Below, one piece after another: positions 35,646-43,342 of a stretch of 64,000 nucleotides of DNA. A program made the position numbers and the translations under genes. The first letter of the stretch is position 1. Every line of letters starts with the position of its first letter. Source of the stretch: JAYOEY01 sp038116945 (GTDB lineage Bacteria > Pseudomonadota > Alphaproteobacteria > MPNO01 > UBA2964); assembly GCA_038116945.1 (NCBI GenBank), contig JAYOEY010000016.1, positions 1-64,000 on the forward strand. Direction: 5' to 3'. A model generated the notes under the pieces. The model did no database searches. It worked only from the letters and a program-made list of their open reading frames with translations, and was not told the DNA's origin.

Positions 35646-37232
35646 ATGGCCAGTGCCAAGCATGAAGACGTCTCCACGCCCGTCCTGATCGTCGGGGCAG
35701 GTCCTGTCGGCCTCGCGCTCGCCGTGGAACTCGGCATGCGCGACATCGACTGTATCCTGGTGGAGCGGCGGGACGGCAAGCTCCGGGTGCCGCGCATGAG
35801 CCAGGTCAGCGGACGGAACATGGAGTTCTGCCGCCGCTGGGGCATCGCCGACAAGGTCCGAAACGCCGTCTGGTCGAGCTCCCACCCGCTCGATTTCGTC
35901 TATACCAACGGGCTGCTGGGCGAAGAGCTGGCGCGCATGAAGGTCCCGTCCTACATGCAGCGCGGCAATCTCGAATATTCGCCGGAAGGCACCTGCACCT
36001 GTCCGCAGATCTATTTCGACCCGATCCTGGCGGAAAAGGCGCTGTCCCTGCCCAAGGCCGACATCCGCTACAACACGCAGCTTGAAAGCTTCGAACAGGA
36101 CGATTCCGGCGTTCGGGCGACCGTTCTGGACCGCGAGAACGAAAAAACATACGAAATTTCCGCCAGTTACATGGTCGGGTGCGACGGCGGCAGCAGCTTG
36201 GTCCGGGAGGCGCTCGACATTCCGCTTGACGGGCTCGGCACGATCGCAACCAGCGTGAACGTGTTTTTCCGTTCCCCGGAACTGTCGGGCATCCACGACA
36301 AGGGCTGGGCGCGGTTCTACCGAATGGTGGACGAAACCGGCTGCTGGTCGGAGCTCATCGCCATCGACGGGAATGAATACTGGCGACTGACCGTCTTCCA
36401 TGACGAAAACCCCGACCTTGCCGGCGATTCCTACCTCAGGCGCATGATGGGGCGCGATTTCGAGTACGAGATCATCGATACCTCGCCATGGGAACGCCGC
36501 GATTACGTGGCGCGCACCTACGGATCGGAAATCGGCAGCGGCCGCGTCCTGATCGCGGGCGACTCCGCGCACCAGTGTTCGCCAACCGGCGGGCTCGGCA
36601 TGCATACCGGCATGAGCGAGGCCTATAACCTCGCCTGGAAATTCGAGGCCGTCTTCAAGGGGTGGGGCGGCCCCGGCCTGATCCCGTCATACGAAGTCGA
36701 ATGCCGGCCGATCGCCCGCCATTTCGTCGATCTGTCGACCGATACCTACGATGCCCTCGCCGCCCTGCCTCCGGCCGACGGGTTGCCGGCGGCCATCGAG
36801 GCCGATCAGATGCTGCTCCGCAGCCTGTCCATTCCCGACCAGATCCGCGCCTATATGTGCTACGAGAATTCGCCGATCTGCGTTTCGGACGGCACCCCGC
36901 CCCTCGAAGGCGCGGACCTCCTCAAACCGTCCGCACGGCCGGGAACCCGCGCCCCGCATTGCTGGATCGGCGAAGACCGATCAACCCTCGACCTGTTCGG
37001 CGACGGGTTCGTTCTGCTGCGCCTGGCGAACACCGCCGACGTCGGCGACATGACTCAGGCGGCGGCCGAGCGCGGCGTACCGCTACGGCTGGTCGACCTC
37101 GATAACGAGGATGCCGTCAGGCTGTTCGAACGGAAGCTGGTGCTGGTGCGGCCCGATGCCCATGTGGCCTGGCGCGGCGACGCTCTTCCCGGCGATTGCG
37201 GCGCCCTGATCGATCAGTTCCGCGGCGCCTGA
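35646..37232 (+). CDS. FAD-dependent aromatic monooxygenase (PheA/TfdB family)
   Basis: The protein has 528 residues. The FAD-binding GxGxxG is IVGAGPVGLALAVELG near residue 16, the second FAD signature is MVGCDGGSSLVREALDI, and the third is RVLIAGDSAHQCSPTGGLGMHTG near 300. The C-terminal thioredoxin-like region is present from about 430. The family hydroxylates phenols or polyketide aromatics with NAD(P)H and O2. It is the last gene of the plus-strand run, 84 bases after dienelactone hydrolase, and its end overlaps the opposing PEP-CTERM-like gene by 19 bases. Confidence 0.9.
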   Translation: MASAKHEDVSTPVLIVGAGPVGLALAVELGMRDIDCILVERRDGKLRVPRMSQVSGRNMEFCRRWGIADKVRNAVWSSSHPLDFVYTNGLLGEELARMKVPSYMQRGNLEYSPEGTCTCPQIYFDPILAEKALSLPKADIRYNTQLESFEQDDSGVRATVLDRENEKTYEISASYMVGCDGGSSLVREALDIPLDGLGTIATSVNVFFRSPELSGIHDKGWARFYRMVDETGCWSELIAIDGNEYWRLTVFHDENPDLAGDSYLRRMMGRDFEYEIIDTSPWERRDYVARTYGSEIGSGRVLIAGDSAHQCSPTGGLGMHTGMSEAYNLAWKFEAVFKGWGGPGLIPSYEVECRPIARHFVDLSTDTYDALAALPPADGLPAAIEADQMLLRSLSIPDQIRAYMCYENSPICVSDGTPPLEGADLLKPSARPGTRAPHCWIGEDRSTLDLFGDGFVLLRLANTADVGDMTQAAAERGVPLRLVDLDNEDAVRLFERKLVLVRPDAHVAWRGDALPGDCGALIDQFRGA

Positions 37233-37864
37233 TGCCTCCCGCGGCCCAGCGCCGCAATCGACAGACAGGCCAGAAGCGTCAGCAGCGCGAGCGGCGGCTC
37301 ATTGATCGACTCGTTGCCGGAAAACGTGACCGTATCGAGCGTACGATCGACCATCAGCCCTTCGAGACCGATCGTGTCATAGTTGGTCGTCATCTGCGAA
37401 AAGGTGAAATCCGCTTCCGTCAGGCTCGTGGCGAGAACAGTGGGGTCTCCGAACAGGTCGACGCCCCTGAAATCGATCCCGAAATTGGTCATCGAAAGCG
37501 GACCGGAAGATCCCTGCACGATTCCGTTGATGATCCCGCTCGAACTGGAACCGAACCCGATCTGGACGAACTCCGTGGAGTTATTCACGAACTGCTGGAC
37601 ACGCCCTCCAGGCCCGGCGCTCGTAAAGACGACGTCGCCGCCGGCTTCCTGAACGGTCAGGGAGAAGCTCAGCACGACATTGTCGAACGTGTTGTTGGGA
37701 CCGGTCGGAACGATCGTGTCGTCGAGGACGAGTTGCCCGAACAGGGCCGTATTGGCGGTAAACGGCCCCTTGTTGAACGGATCGACGAAGCCGGAAAAAT
37801 CGATCACGACGGGTGCTGCGATGGCGTGACAGGCCATCAGAAACATTCCGGCGAACCCTGCCAA
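37214..37864 (-). CDS. Secreted protein with PEP-CTERM-like sorting tail
   Basis: The protein has 216 residues from a TTG at 37864; ATG 37846 is the first ATG. The frame is open back to 37912, so an unusual upstream start giving a basic signal-peptide head (RTARIRLLAG) is possible. The signal peptide ends near AIAAP. The mature part is rich in Gly, Ser, Thr and Asn and low in Lys, as in PEP-CTERM surface proteins. The tail from NEPPLALLTLL to the basic GRGRHQ has the motif-helix-basic layout, but reads EPP rather than PEP. It would be an exosortase substrate. It lies directly downstream of the YCII gene. Confidence 0.65.
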   Translation of the reverse strand: MAGFAGMFLMACHAIAAPVVIDFSGFVDPFNKGPFTANTALFGQLVLDDTIVPTGPNNTFDNVVLSFSLTVQEAGGDVVFTSAGPGGRVQQFVNNSTEFVQIGFGSSSSGIINGIVQGSSGPLSMTNFGIDFRGVDLFGDPTVLATSLTEADFTFSQMTTNYDTIGLEGLMVDRTLDTVTFSGNESINEPPLALLTLLACLSIAALGRGRHQAPRN

Positions 37865-37909
37865 CAGCCTTATACGCGCCGTCCGTAGAATATCGGCGAT
37901 CCTGCCCTG

Positions 37910-38224
37910 CTAATCGCCTTCGGCCGAACCGAGCGCGTTCTCGGGGAACCACTGGCCGCGTCGCATACGGGTAACCGAATAGCGTTCGAACACGCCCGCC
38001 CGCCTGAGCGGTTCGTTTTCGGCGAAGGCATCAGCCGCCGCGCGGTCCGGAACGTTGATAATGAGGACGCTGCCGGTCCTCGAATCGTCTTCATCTGCGA
38101 GCGTTGCGCCGCCGAGCACCATGATATCCCGATTTTTCTCGAGATAGGCGAAATGCTCTTCGCGCGCGACATCGCGCCTCGCCGCGCCGTCAGGACCGTC
38201 GATGCCGTAGCACATGTAAAGCAT
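37910..38224 (-). CDS. YCII-domain protein
   Basis: The protein has 104 residues, a single YCII domain of normal length. It starts MLYMCYGIDGPDG and has the conserved REEHFAYLEKN His region, then ADEDDSRTGSVLIINV and the ENEPLRRAGVFERYSV motif with FERYSVTRMRRG. It is unrelated in detail to the longer YCII protein at 33379. A small isomerase/hydrolase-like role is possible, but no substrate is known. It is divergent from the membrane-anchored protein at 38406, across 181 bases with no promoter that I can call. Confidence 0.88.
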   Translation of the reverse strand: MLYMCYGIDGPDGAARRDVAREEHFAYLEKNRDIMVLGGATLADEDDSRTGSVLIINVPDRAAADAFAENEPLRRAGVFERYSVTRMRRGQWFPENALGSAEGD

Positions 38225-38405
38225 TTCCGACCGCCTTTCTTTTGCCGGATTCCTGTCGACAATGTAATGCGCAATATCATACAGGAAAAGGCGGACGGTA
38301 GTCGTTGACGAAGGTTTCGATTGAACCGTTTGCCATAATACCTACATCTGGACCATCCGGCTGGGGAACGAGGGAAGCCGGCGTTCGCATCGGAAAGGAC
38401 GCAAC

Positions 38406-38915
38406 ATGAGCGAGAACAGCCCGGCCCCCGGCAAGGCAATCATTTACGGCAGCATTATCATCGCCGTCGGCATATTCGCCGGCGCCCTTGTACTGCCCGA
38501 TGGAGGCGGCACCCAGCCCGCGAAACCGAACGGCGTCGCGCCGACCGCGACAGCCGGGAACACGGCCGTTCGGCCCGCCCCTGCGGGACAAGGCGGCAGA
38601 TACCAGATCGTCAGGACGGAAAACGGATCGGCCTGGAGGCTTGATACCGAAACCGGCGAGATCACCCTGTGCCGAGCCGAAGCCGACCGCATGATCTGCG
38701 CGAAATCGACGGCTGCAACCGAACTGCCCAAGGCATCTCCCGAACAGCTGGCGAAGGAACGAGCCGAAAAACGGCAGCAGAAGAAGACGGAACGAACCGA
38801 GATAATGGACCGGTTTTTCTCATTCTTCGAGCGCATCCTGCGCTTCGCAGAACGCGAATCAGAAAAGCAGGCGCCTGCCGGGCAAGGGGAGAACGAATTC
38901 GGAAGGCCGCTCTGA
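38406..38915 (+). CDS. Membrane-anchored protein of unknown function
   Basis: The protein has 169 residues from ATG 38406, preceded by GAAAGGA. One TM segment spans about residues 11-30, followed by a Pro/Ala/Gly linker. Residues 63-100 form a small conserved-looking beta module (GRYQIVRTENGSAWRLDTETGEITLC) with two cysteines, then a charged helical region to about 140 (KERAEKRQQKKTERTE) and an amphipathic FFSFFERILRF helix. The module resembles short beta-propeller-blade-like repeats in periplasmic proteins. No function is assigned. It is convergent with the UspA gene. Confidence 0.7.
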   Translation: MSENSPAPGKAIIYGSIIIAVGIFAGALVLPDGGGTQPAKPNGVAPTATAGNTAVRPAPAGQGGRYQIVRTENGSAWRLDTETGEITLCRAEADRMICAKSTAATELPKASPEQLAKERAEKRQQKKTERTEIMDRFFSFFERILRFAERESEKQAPAGQGENEFGRPL

Positions 38916-38936
38916 TCGGCGCAAATCGGTCCCGCT

Positions 38937-39821
38937 TTAATGCGCGACGAAAAGCGGTATCCGTGATTCCGCGATCAGGCTCTGCGTAACGCCTCCGAGC
39001 AGAAGCTGACGCAAGCGGCTGTGCGTATAAGCGCCCGCGATCAGCAGATCCGCGCCGATGGCGCTGGCCTCGGCCAGAAGCACCGTCCCGACGGAGCGAT
39101 TATCCGGGGACAGTTCGCGGACATCGCAGTCTATCCCGTGCCATGCCAGGTTTTCGGCGATCCGTTCCGCCGGCGGGCCGTCCTTCGCCCCGGTCGTTAC
39201 GGACAGGATGCGGACTCGCTTCGCCTGACCGAGAAGGAGCGCTTTTCCGGCATGAAACGCCCGCGCCGCCTGGGCGCTTCGGTTCCAGCCGATCAGAACG
39301 GTCCGTCCGAGCGACCGCGTTCGTTCTCCCGGCGCCAGCAGAACCGGCCGACCGGTGGAAAACGCCGCGGCTTCGAAAATGCGCTGGTTCAGCAGTGCGG
39401 TCCCGCCGCCAAGGTCGCCCGGCGCGCTCACCGGACTGCCGACCACGACGAGGTCGTACGCGCCGCCCCGATGCTCGACGATGCCATCCGGAGAACCTTC
39501 GACGCTTTCCCAGCTTACCGACACATCGTCCCTGTTCTCGGGCGTATCCGAATAGAACAGGGCTTCCCGGCTCACGAAACCATCGAAGATCGCCCGCGCG
39601 CGGGCGGCGCGCTCACGCTCCCGGGCCGCAAGCTCCTCCATGACGGCGCTGCCGCCTTCTTCGGGCAAAAACCCGAGTTCGCCGATCGACCTGTCGGTGG
39701 CGGACGCGCAGATCGCCGAAATATGGCCGCCGAAATTCTGTGCGACCTGAAGCGCGCAACCCAGCGTCGCCTCGTCTCCCGGCGACCCGGTAAGGACGGT
39801 GAGAATTGATTTAATGGCCAT
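38937..39821 (-). CDS. Universal stress protein (UspA family), tandem domain
   Basis: The protein has 294 residues, two UspA-like halves. The first begins IKSILTVLTGSPGDEATLG; the second begins RTVLIGWNRSAQAARAFHAG near residue 170 and contains the ATP-binding signature GAYTHSRLRQLLLGGVTQSLI (G-2x-G-9x-G-type) near its end. Tandem Usp proteins bind ATP and appear in stress survival. It is transcribed away from slyX, with 159 bases between the starts. Regulation is not visible. Confidence 0.92.
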   Translation of the reverse strand: MAIKSILTVLTGSPGDEATLGCALQVAQNFGGHISAICASATDRSIGELGFLPEEGGSAVMEELAARERERAARARAIFDGFVSREALFYSDTPENRDDVSVSWESVEGSPDGIVEHRGGAYDLVVVGSPVSAPGDLGGGTALLNQRIFEAAAFSTGRPVLLAPGERTRSLGRTVLIGWNRSAQAARAFHAGKALLLGQAKRVRILSVTTGAKDGPPAERIAENLAWHGIDCDVRELSPDNRSVGTVLLAEASAIGADLLIAGAYTHSRLRQLLLGGVTQSLIAESRIPLFVAH

Positions 39822-39980
39822 GCCGAACCACTCCTTCTCCCTGCCGCCCGTCGAGGTCGCACAACGCTCTCTTCAAACGGGGCGACAGGCAAATCATACC
39901 ATTGCCTGACAGGAAAGTCCGCCCTGCCTATAATCCGGCAGTTTACGGCGCAGCGACAGGCTGAAAGCGAAGACAGGAAA

Positions 39981-40199
39981 ATGACGGACCCGACCCTGAT
40001 CGAACGGCTCGACGCGCTCGAAGCGCATATCGCACACAGAGACAGCACGATCGACGAACTCAACGATGTCGTCGTCAAGCAATGGGCCGAGATCGAGCGC
40101 CTGACCGCCCGGCTCGAAAGGCTGGACGGTCGTCTCGAAGCGCTCGAAGTCAGGAGCGATGGCCCGGCGGAGGAAGAACCGCCCCCGCCGCACTATTAG
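39981..40199 (+). CDS. slyX: SlyX family protein
   Basis: The protein has 72 residues, the usual SlyX size. It is almost entirely coiled coil (LIERLDALEAHIAHRDSTI, then LNDVVVKQWAEIERL) and ends with the family's characteristic PPPPHY tail. The biochemical role of SlyX is unknown. The start ATG 39981 follows GACAGGAAA. It is convergent with the crotonase-family gene, 48 bases from its stop. Confidence 0.93.
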   Translation: MTDPTLIERLDALEAHIAHRDSTIDELNDVVVKQWAEIERLTARLERLDGRLEALEVRSDGPAEEEPPPPHY

Positions 40200-40247
40200 G
40201 AGGCATGCCCCTAGGAGGAATGCCCCGCGCGAAAACCGGTCTCCCCG

Positions 40248-40979
40248 TTAACGCCGCATCCCTTCCGACGTGTTCACCGCCGCGTGCATGTTGCGCGCGA
40301 AGTCGGATGCCTGCTCGATGCTCATGGTGAGCGCGTTGGTGGCGTATTCCTTGACCGACAGCACCGCCGGCAGGGGCGCCTTGTCGAGAGCCGCGCAGAC
40401 CAATTCCACCTGTGCGTCGATCCGGTCATCGGGCACCACGCGGCTGACCAGCCCGTAGGCGAGCGCGGTCTGCGCATCGATTTCCTCGGTCGAATAGGTC
40501 AGGTACAGCGCGCCCTTGCGCCCTACCCGGTCGACCAGCGACGACATCGCCATGGTGGGCATGATGTTGTGGCCCATTTCGGGAAGCGCGAACCGGGAAC
40601 TTTCCCCGGCGATGGTAATGTCGCAGACCGACGTGATCGCGCAGCCGAACCCGAGCGAGCGACCCTGCGCCGCGCAGACCACCGGCACCTTCGAGCGACG
40701 GAACGCGCCGTAGAAATTGAACACGACCTCCGACCGGCGGCGCGAATCAAGCGCGTCCTTCGGCTTGCCGGGCTCGCGGCCTTCCGGATCCCGTCCGAGG
40801 CAGAAATCGTCGCCCAGGCTCCGGAACACGATGTATTTAGAGCTGGCCGCCGCCGCGTCGATCATGTCGGCGAGTTCGACCGCCATGGGGTCGCTGACCA
40901 GCCCGCCGCAATCAGCGCGGTTCAGCGTGATATGGGTCGCATCGCCCTTCTTCTCGCAAAGGATTTTATCGTCGGCCAT
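40248..40979 (-). CDS. Enoyl-CoA hydratase/isomerase (crotonase) family protein
   Basis: The protein has 243 residues from ATG 40979; the frame open to 41282 is antisense-like sequence within the hydroxylase gene and is rejected. The oxyanion segments YIVFRSLGDDFCLGRD and AAQGRSLGFGCAITSVCDI are present. In classic hydratases the first catalytic Glu is in GGGCE; here the residue is Ala (GFGCA), whereas the second Glu (FALPEMG) is retained. It may therefore be an isomerase, hydrolase or thioesterase of the family. It is the last gene of the UbiD-hydroxylase run, 28 bases after the hydroxylase stop. Confidence 0.88.
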   Translation of the reverse strand: MADDKILCEKKGDATHITLNRADCGGLVSDPMAVELADMIDAAAASSKYIVFRSLGDDFCLGRDPEGREPGKPKDALDSRRRSEVVFNFYGAFRRSKVPVVCAAQGRSLGFGCAITSVCDITIAGESSRFALPEMGHNIMPTMAMSSLVDRVGRKGALYLTYSTEEIDAQTALAYGLVSRVVPDDRIDAQVELVCAALDKAPLPAVLSVKEYATNALTMSIEQASDFARNMHAAVNTSEGMRR

Positions 40980-41007
40980 GAGTGCCTCCCTGGTTTCTCT
41001 CGAAGTT

Positions 41008-43338
41008 TCAGTTTCGGTTGTTCCGGATCGCACGCCAGATGCGTTCCGGCGTCGCGGGCATTTCGATATGGCGCACGCCGAATTCCGACAGCGCATCGCA
41101 GATTGCATTGACGATGGCGGGCGGCGCGGCGGTTGCGCCGCCTTCGCCGCCACCCTTGACGCCGAGCGCGGTGGACGGCGCGGGCACCTCGTTGAAGGCG
41201 AGGCTGAATGACGGAACGCCATCGGCGCGCGGCATCGCGTAATCCATGAACGATCCCGCCAGAAGCTGCCCGCTGTCGCCATCGTATGTGCAGCTTTCCA
41301 TCAGCGCCTGGCCGATTCCCTGCACCGCGCCGCCATGGGTCTGGCCGTCGACCACCAGCGGATTGATGACGGTTCCGGTATCGTCCACCCCGACATAGGC
41401 GACGATCTCGACCACGCCCGTCTCCGGATCGATCTCTATTTCAGCGGCATGGCATCCGTTGGGATAGGTCGGCAGCGGCGCCGCGATTTCGGCCACCGCG
41501 CGCAACGGCCCCCGCAGGTTTTCGGGAATTTCCTCTCCCGCCGCCTCGCGCGCGACATCGAACAGATGCACGGACCTGTCGGTTCCCTCGATCCGGAAAC
41601 GGCCATCGCCGAAGCTGATGTCCGCGCGCGACGCTTCCAGCAGATGGGCTGCAACACCCGCGCCCCGTTCGATAATCTCATCGACCGTCTGGCGGTAGAG
41701 ATGTCCCGCGAGCTTCATCGAGCGCGACGAATGCGAACCCGAACCCGCCGAGACGAAATCCGTATCGCCGGTCCTCAGCCGGACGCTTTCGTACGGCACC
41801 CCCAGCCATTCCGACACGATCTGAGGATAGGTGGTTTCGTGGCTCTGGCCGCTCGACTGGGTCCCCATGACGAGGTCGACGATGCCACCCGGCAGGATTT
41901 CCATCTCCGCGCGTTCCTGCGGATAGCCGGTGGCGGTCTCGATATAGTTGGCGAGTCCGATGCCGCGCAGTTTTCCCCGGGCTTTCGCCGCCTGGCGTCT
42001 CTCGCCGGCGCCCGACCAGCCGATCATTTCCAGCGCCATATCCATCGATTTTTCGAACTTGCCGCTGTCATAGGTCACGTCGACGGCGTTGCGATAGGGA
42101 ATGCGATCCTCGGCGATCAGGTTGCGGCGGCGCAGCTCGATCCGGTCGATACCGGTCTCGGCGGCGGCCACGTCCATCAGCCGTTCGATCAGGAACATCG
42201 CTTCCGGCCGCCCCGCGCCACGGTAGGACGCCGTCGCCGTTGTGTTGGTGAACACCGCCGACGAGACGATATGGGCGACAGGAATATCGTAGACCCCGTT
42301 ATAGACGGTCGGTCCGCGCGCCAGCGGCACGTAGCTGATCGTATGGGTGCCGATATTGGCGGTGTTTTCATTGCGCATCGCAAGTATGCGACCGGTGGAA
42401 TCGAGCGCGACCTCGACAGTCATGTGCAGATCGCGCCCGGCATAGTCGCTGAGGAACGCCTCCGAGCGCCCGCATACCCACTTGACCGGCCGCCCGGTCC
42501 GTTTCGCCGCCCACAGCACCAGCGCGAATTCGGGATAGGTATGATTGCGGGTGCCGTACCCGCCCCCGACATCTCGGGTAATCACATGCATGTCGGCGGG
42601 CTCGACGCCCATGGTCTGCGCCAGCTCGTTACGGAAGCGGATAACCCCCTGGCCGCCCGCTTCGAGCAGGAATTTTCCGTCGCTGAACTCGCCCAGCGCC
42701 GCGCGCGGCTCCATGGGCACGCCTGTGACGCGCTGGTTCCAGCTTTCGAATGAAACGGTCCTGTACGCGTTTTCGAAGATCAGGTCGGTGGCCTCGCGGC
42801 TGCCCTTCTCGTCCCGCAGGTTGAGATTGCCGGGAACCTCTTCCCACAAGAGAGGCGCGCCGTCGGCCAGCGCATCGGCAGGGTCGACAACCGCCGGAAG
42901 CGGCTTGCAGTCGATCGCGACCGCTTCGGCCGCTTCTTCGGCTGCTGCTGCCGTTTCGGCAACGACCATGGCGACGATCTCGCCCGCGCGGCGGACGCGG
43001 TCGACCGCTACCGGCCAGAGCGGCGTATAGAAAATCGCGGCTCCGTCGGCGTTCTTCAGCTCGACATCCTTGGGATTTCCCCAGGCCGGCATCGGCCCCA
43101 GCCCGTCCGCCCGCCAGTCAAGCCCGCCGAGCACCGCGACCACGCCAGGCATCGCCGTCGCCCGCGCGCCATCGATCCCGAACAGCTCGGTGTGCGCGTG
43201 CGGGCTCCGTACCATGACGGCATGGAGCTGATCGGGACGGGAAATGTCGTCGCTGTAGCGGCCGTCGCCGGTCAGCAGGCGGCGGTCCTCCGCCCGGGGC
43301 AGCGGCGCGCCGATACCGGTTGCGCTGGATCCCGCCAT
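41008..43338 (-). CDS. Xanthine dehydrogenase-family molybdopterin-binding (large) subunit
   Basis: The protein has 776 residues from ATG 43338, 4 bases after the UbiD stop; the frame continuing to 43632 lies within ubiD-like sequence. It has GAPLPRAEDRRLLTGDGRYSDD at the start, DVGGGYGTRNH, the SYRGAGRPEA signature near 365, the cofactor segment GTQSSGQSHET, and the catalytic GGGEGGA with the base Glu near the C-terminus. It hydroxylates an aromatic or aldehyde carbon, normally with FeS and FAD partners that are absent here. It is only distantly similar to the hydroxylase at 9397. Its linkage to UbiD suggests hydroxylation coupled with decarboxylation of a heteroaromatic acid. Confidence 0.92.
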   Translation of the reverse strand: MAGSSATGIGAPLPRAEDRRLLTGDGRYSDDISRPDQLHAVMVRSPHAHTELFGIDGARATAMPGVVAVLGGLDWRADGLGPMPAWGNPKDVELKNADGAAIFYTPLWPVAVDRVRRAGEIVAMVVAETAAAAEEAAEAVAIDCKPLPAVVDPADALADGAPLLWEEVPGNLNLRDEKGSREATDLIFENAYRTVSFESWNQRVTGVPMEPRAALGEFSDGKFLLEAGGQGVIRFRNELAQTMGVEPADMHVITRDVGGGYGTRNHTYPEFALVLWAAKRTGRPVKWVCGRSEAFLSDYAGRDLHMTVEVALDSTGRILAMRNENTANIGTHTISYVPLARGPTVYNGVYDIPVAHIVSSAVFTNTTATASYRGAGRPEAMFLIERLMDVAAAETGIDRIELRRRNLIAEDRIPYRNAVDVTYDSGKFEKSMDMALEMIGWSGAGERRQAAKARGKLRGIGLANYIETATGYPQERAEMEILPGGIVDLVMGTQSSGQSHETTYPQIVSEWLGVPYESVRLRTGDTDFVSAGSGSHSSRSMKLAGHLYRQTVDEIIERGAGVAAHLLEASRADISFGDGRFRIEGTDRSVHLFDVAREAAGEEIPENLRGPLRAVAEIAAPLPTYPNGCHAAEIEIDPETGVVEIVAYVGVDDTGTVINPLVVDGQTHGGAVQGIGQALMESCTYDGDSGQLLAGSFMDYAMPRADGVPSFSLAFNEVPAPSTALGVKGGGEGGATAAPPAIVNAICDALSEFGVRHIEMPATPERIWRAIRNNRN

Positions 43339-43342
43339 CCGA

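Noticed and set aside
34878..36605. 575-codon minus-strand frame
   Set aside because: It is antisense to the dienelactone hydrolase and FAD monooxygenase genes, both with intact catalytic motifs.
41335..42753. 472-codon plus-strand frame
   Set aside because: It is the shadow of the molybdenum hydroxylase gene and shows no recognisable protein features.
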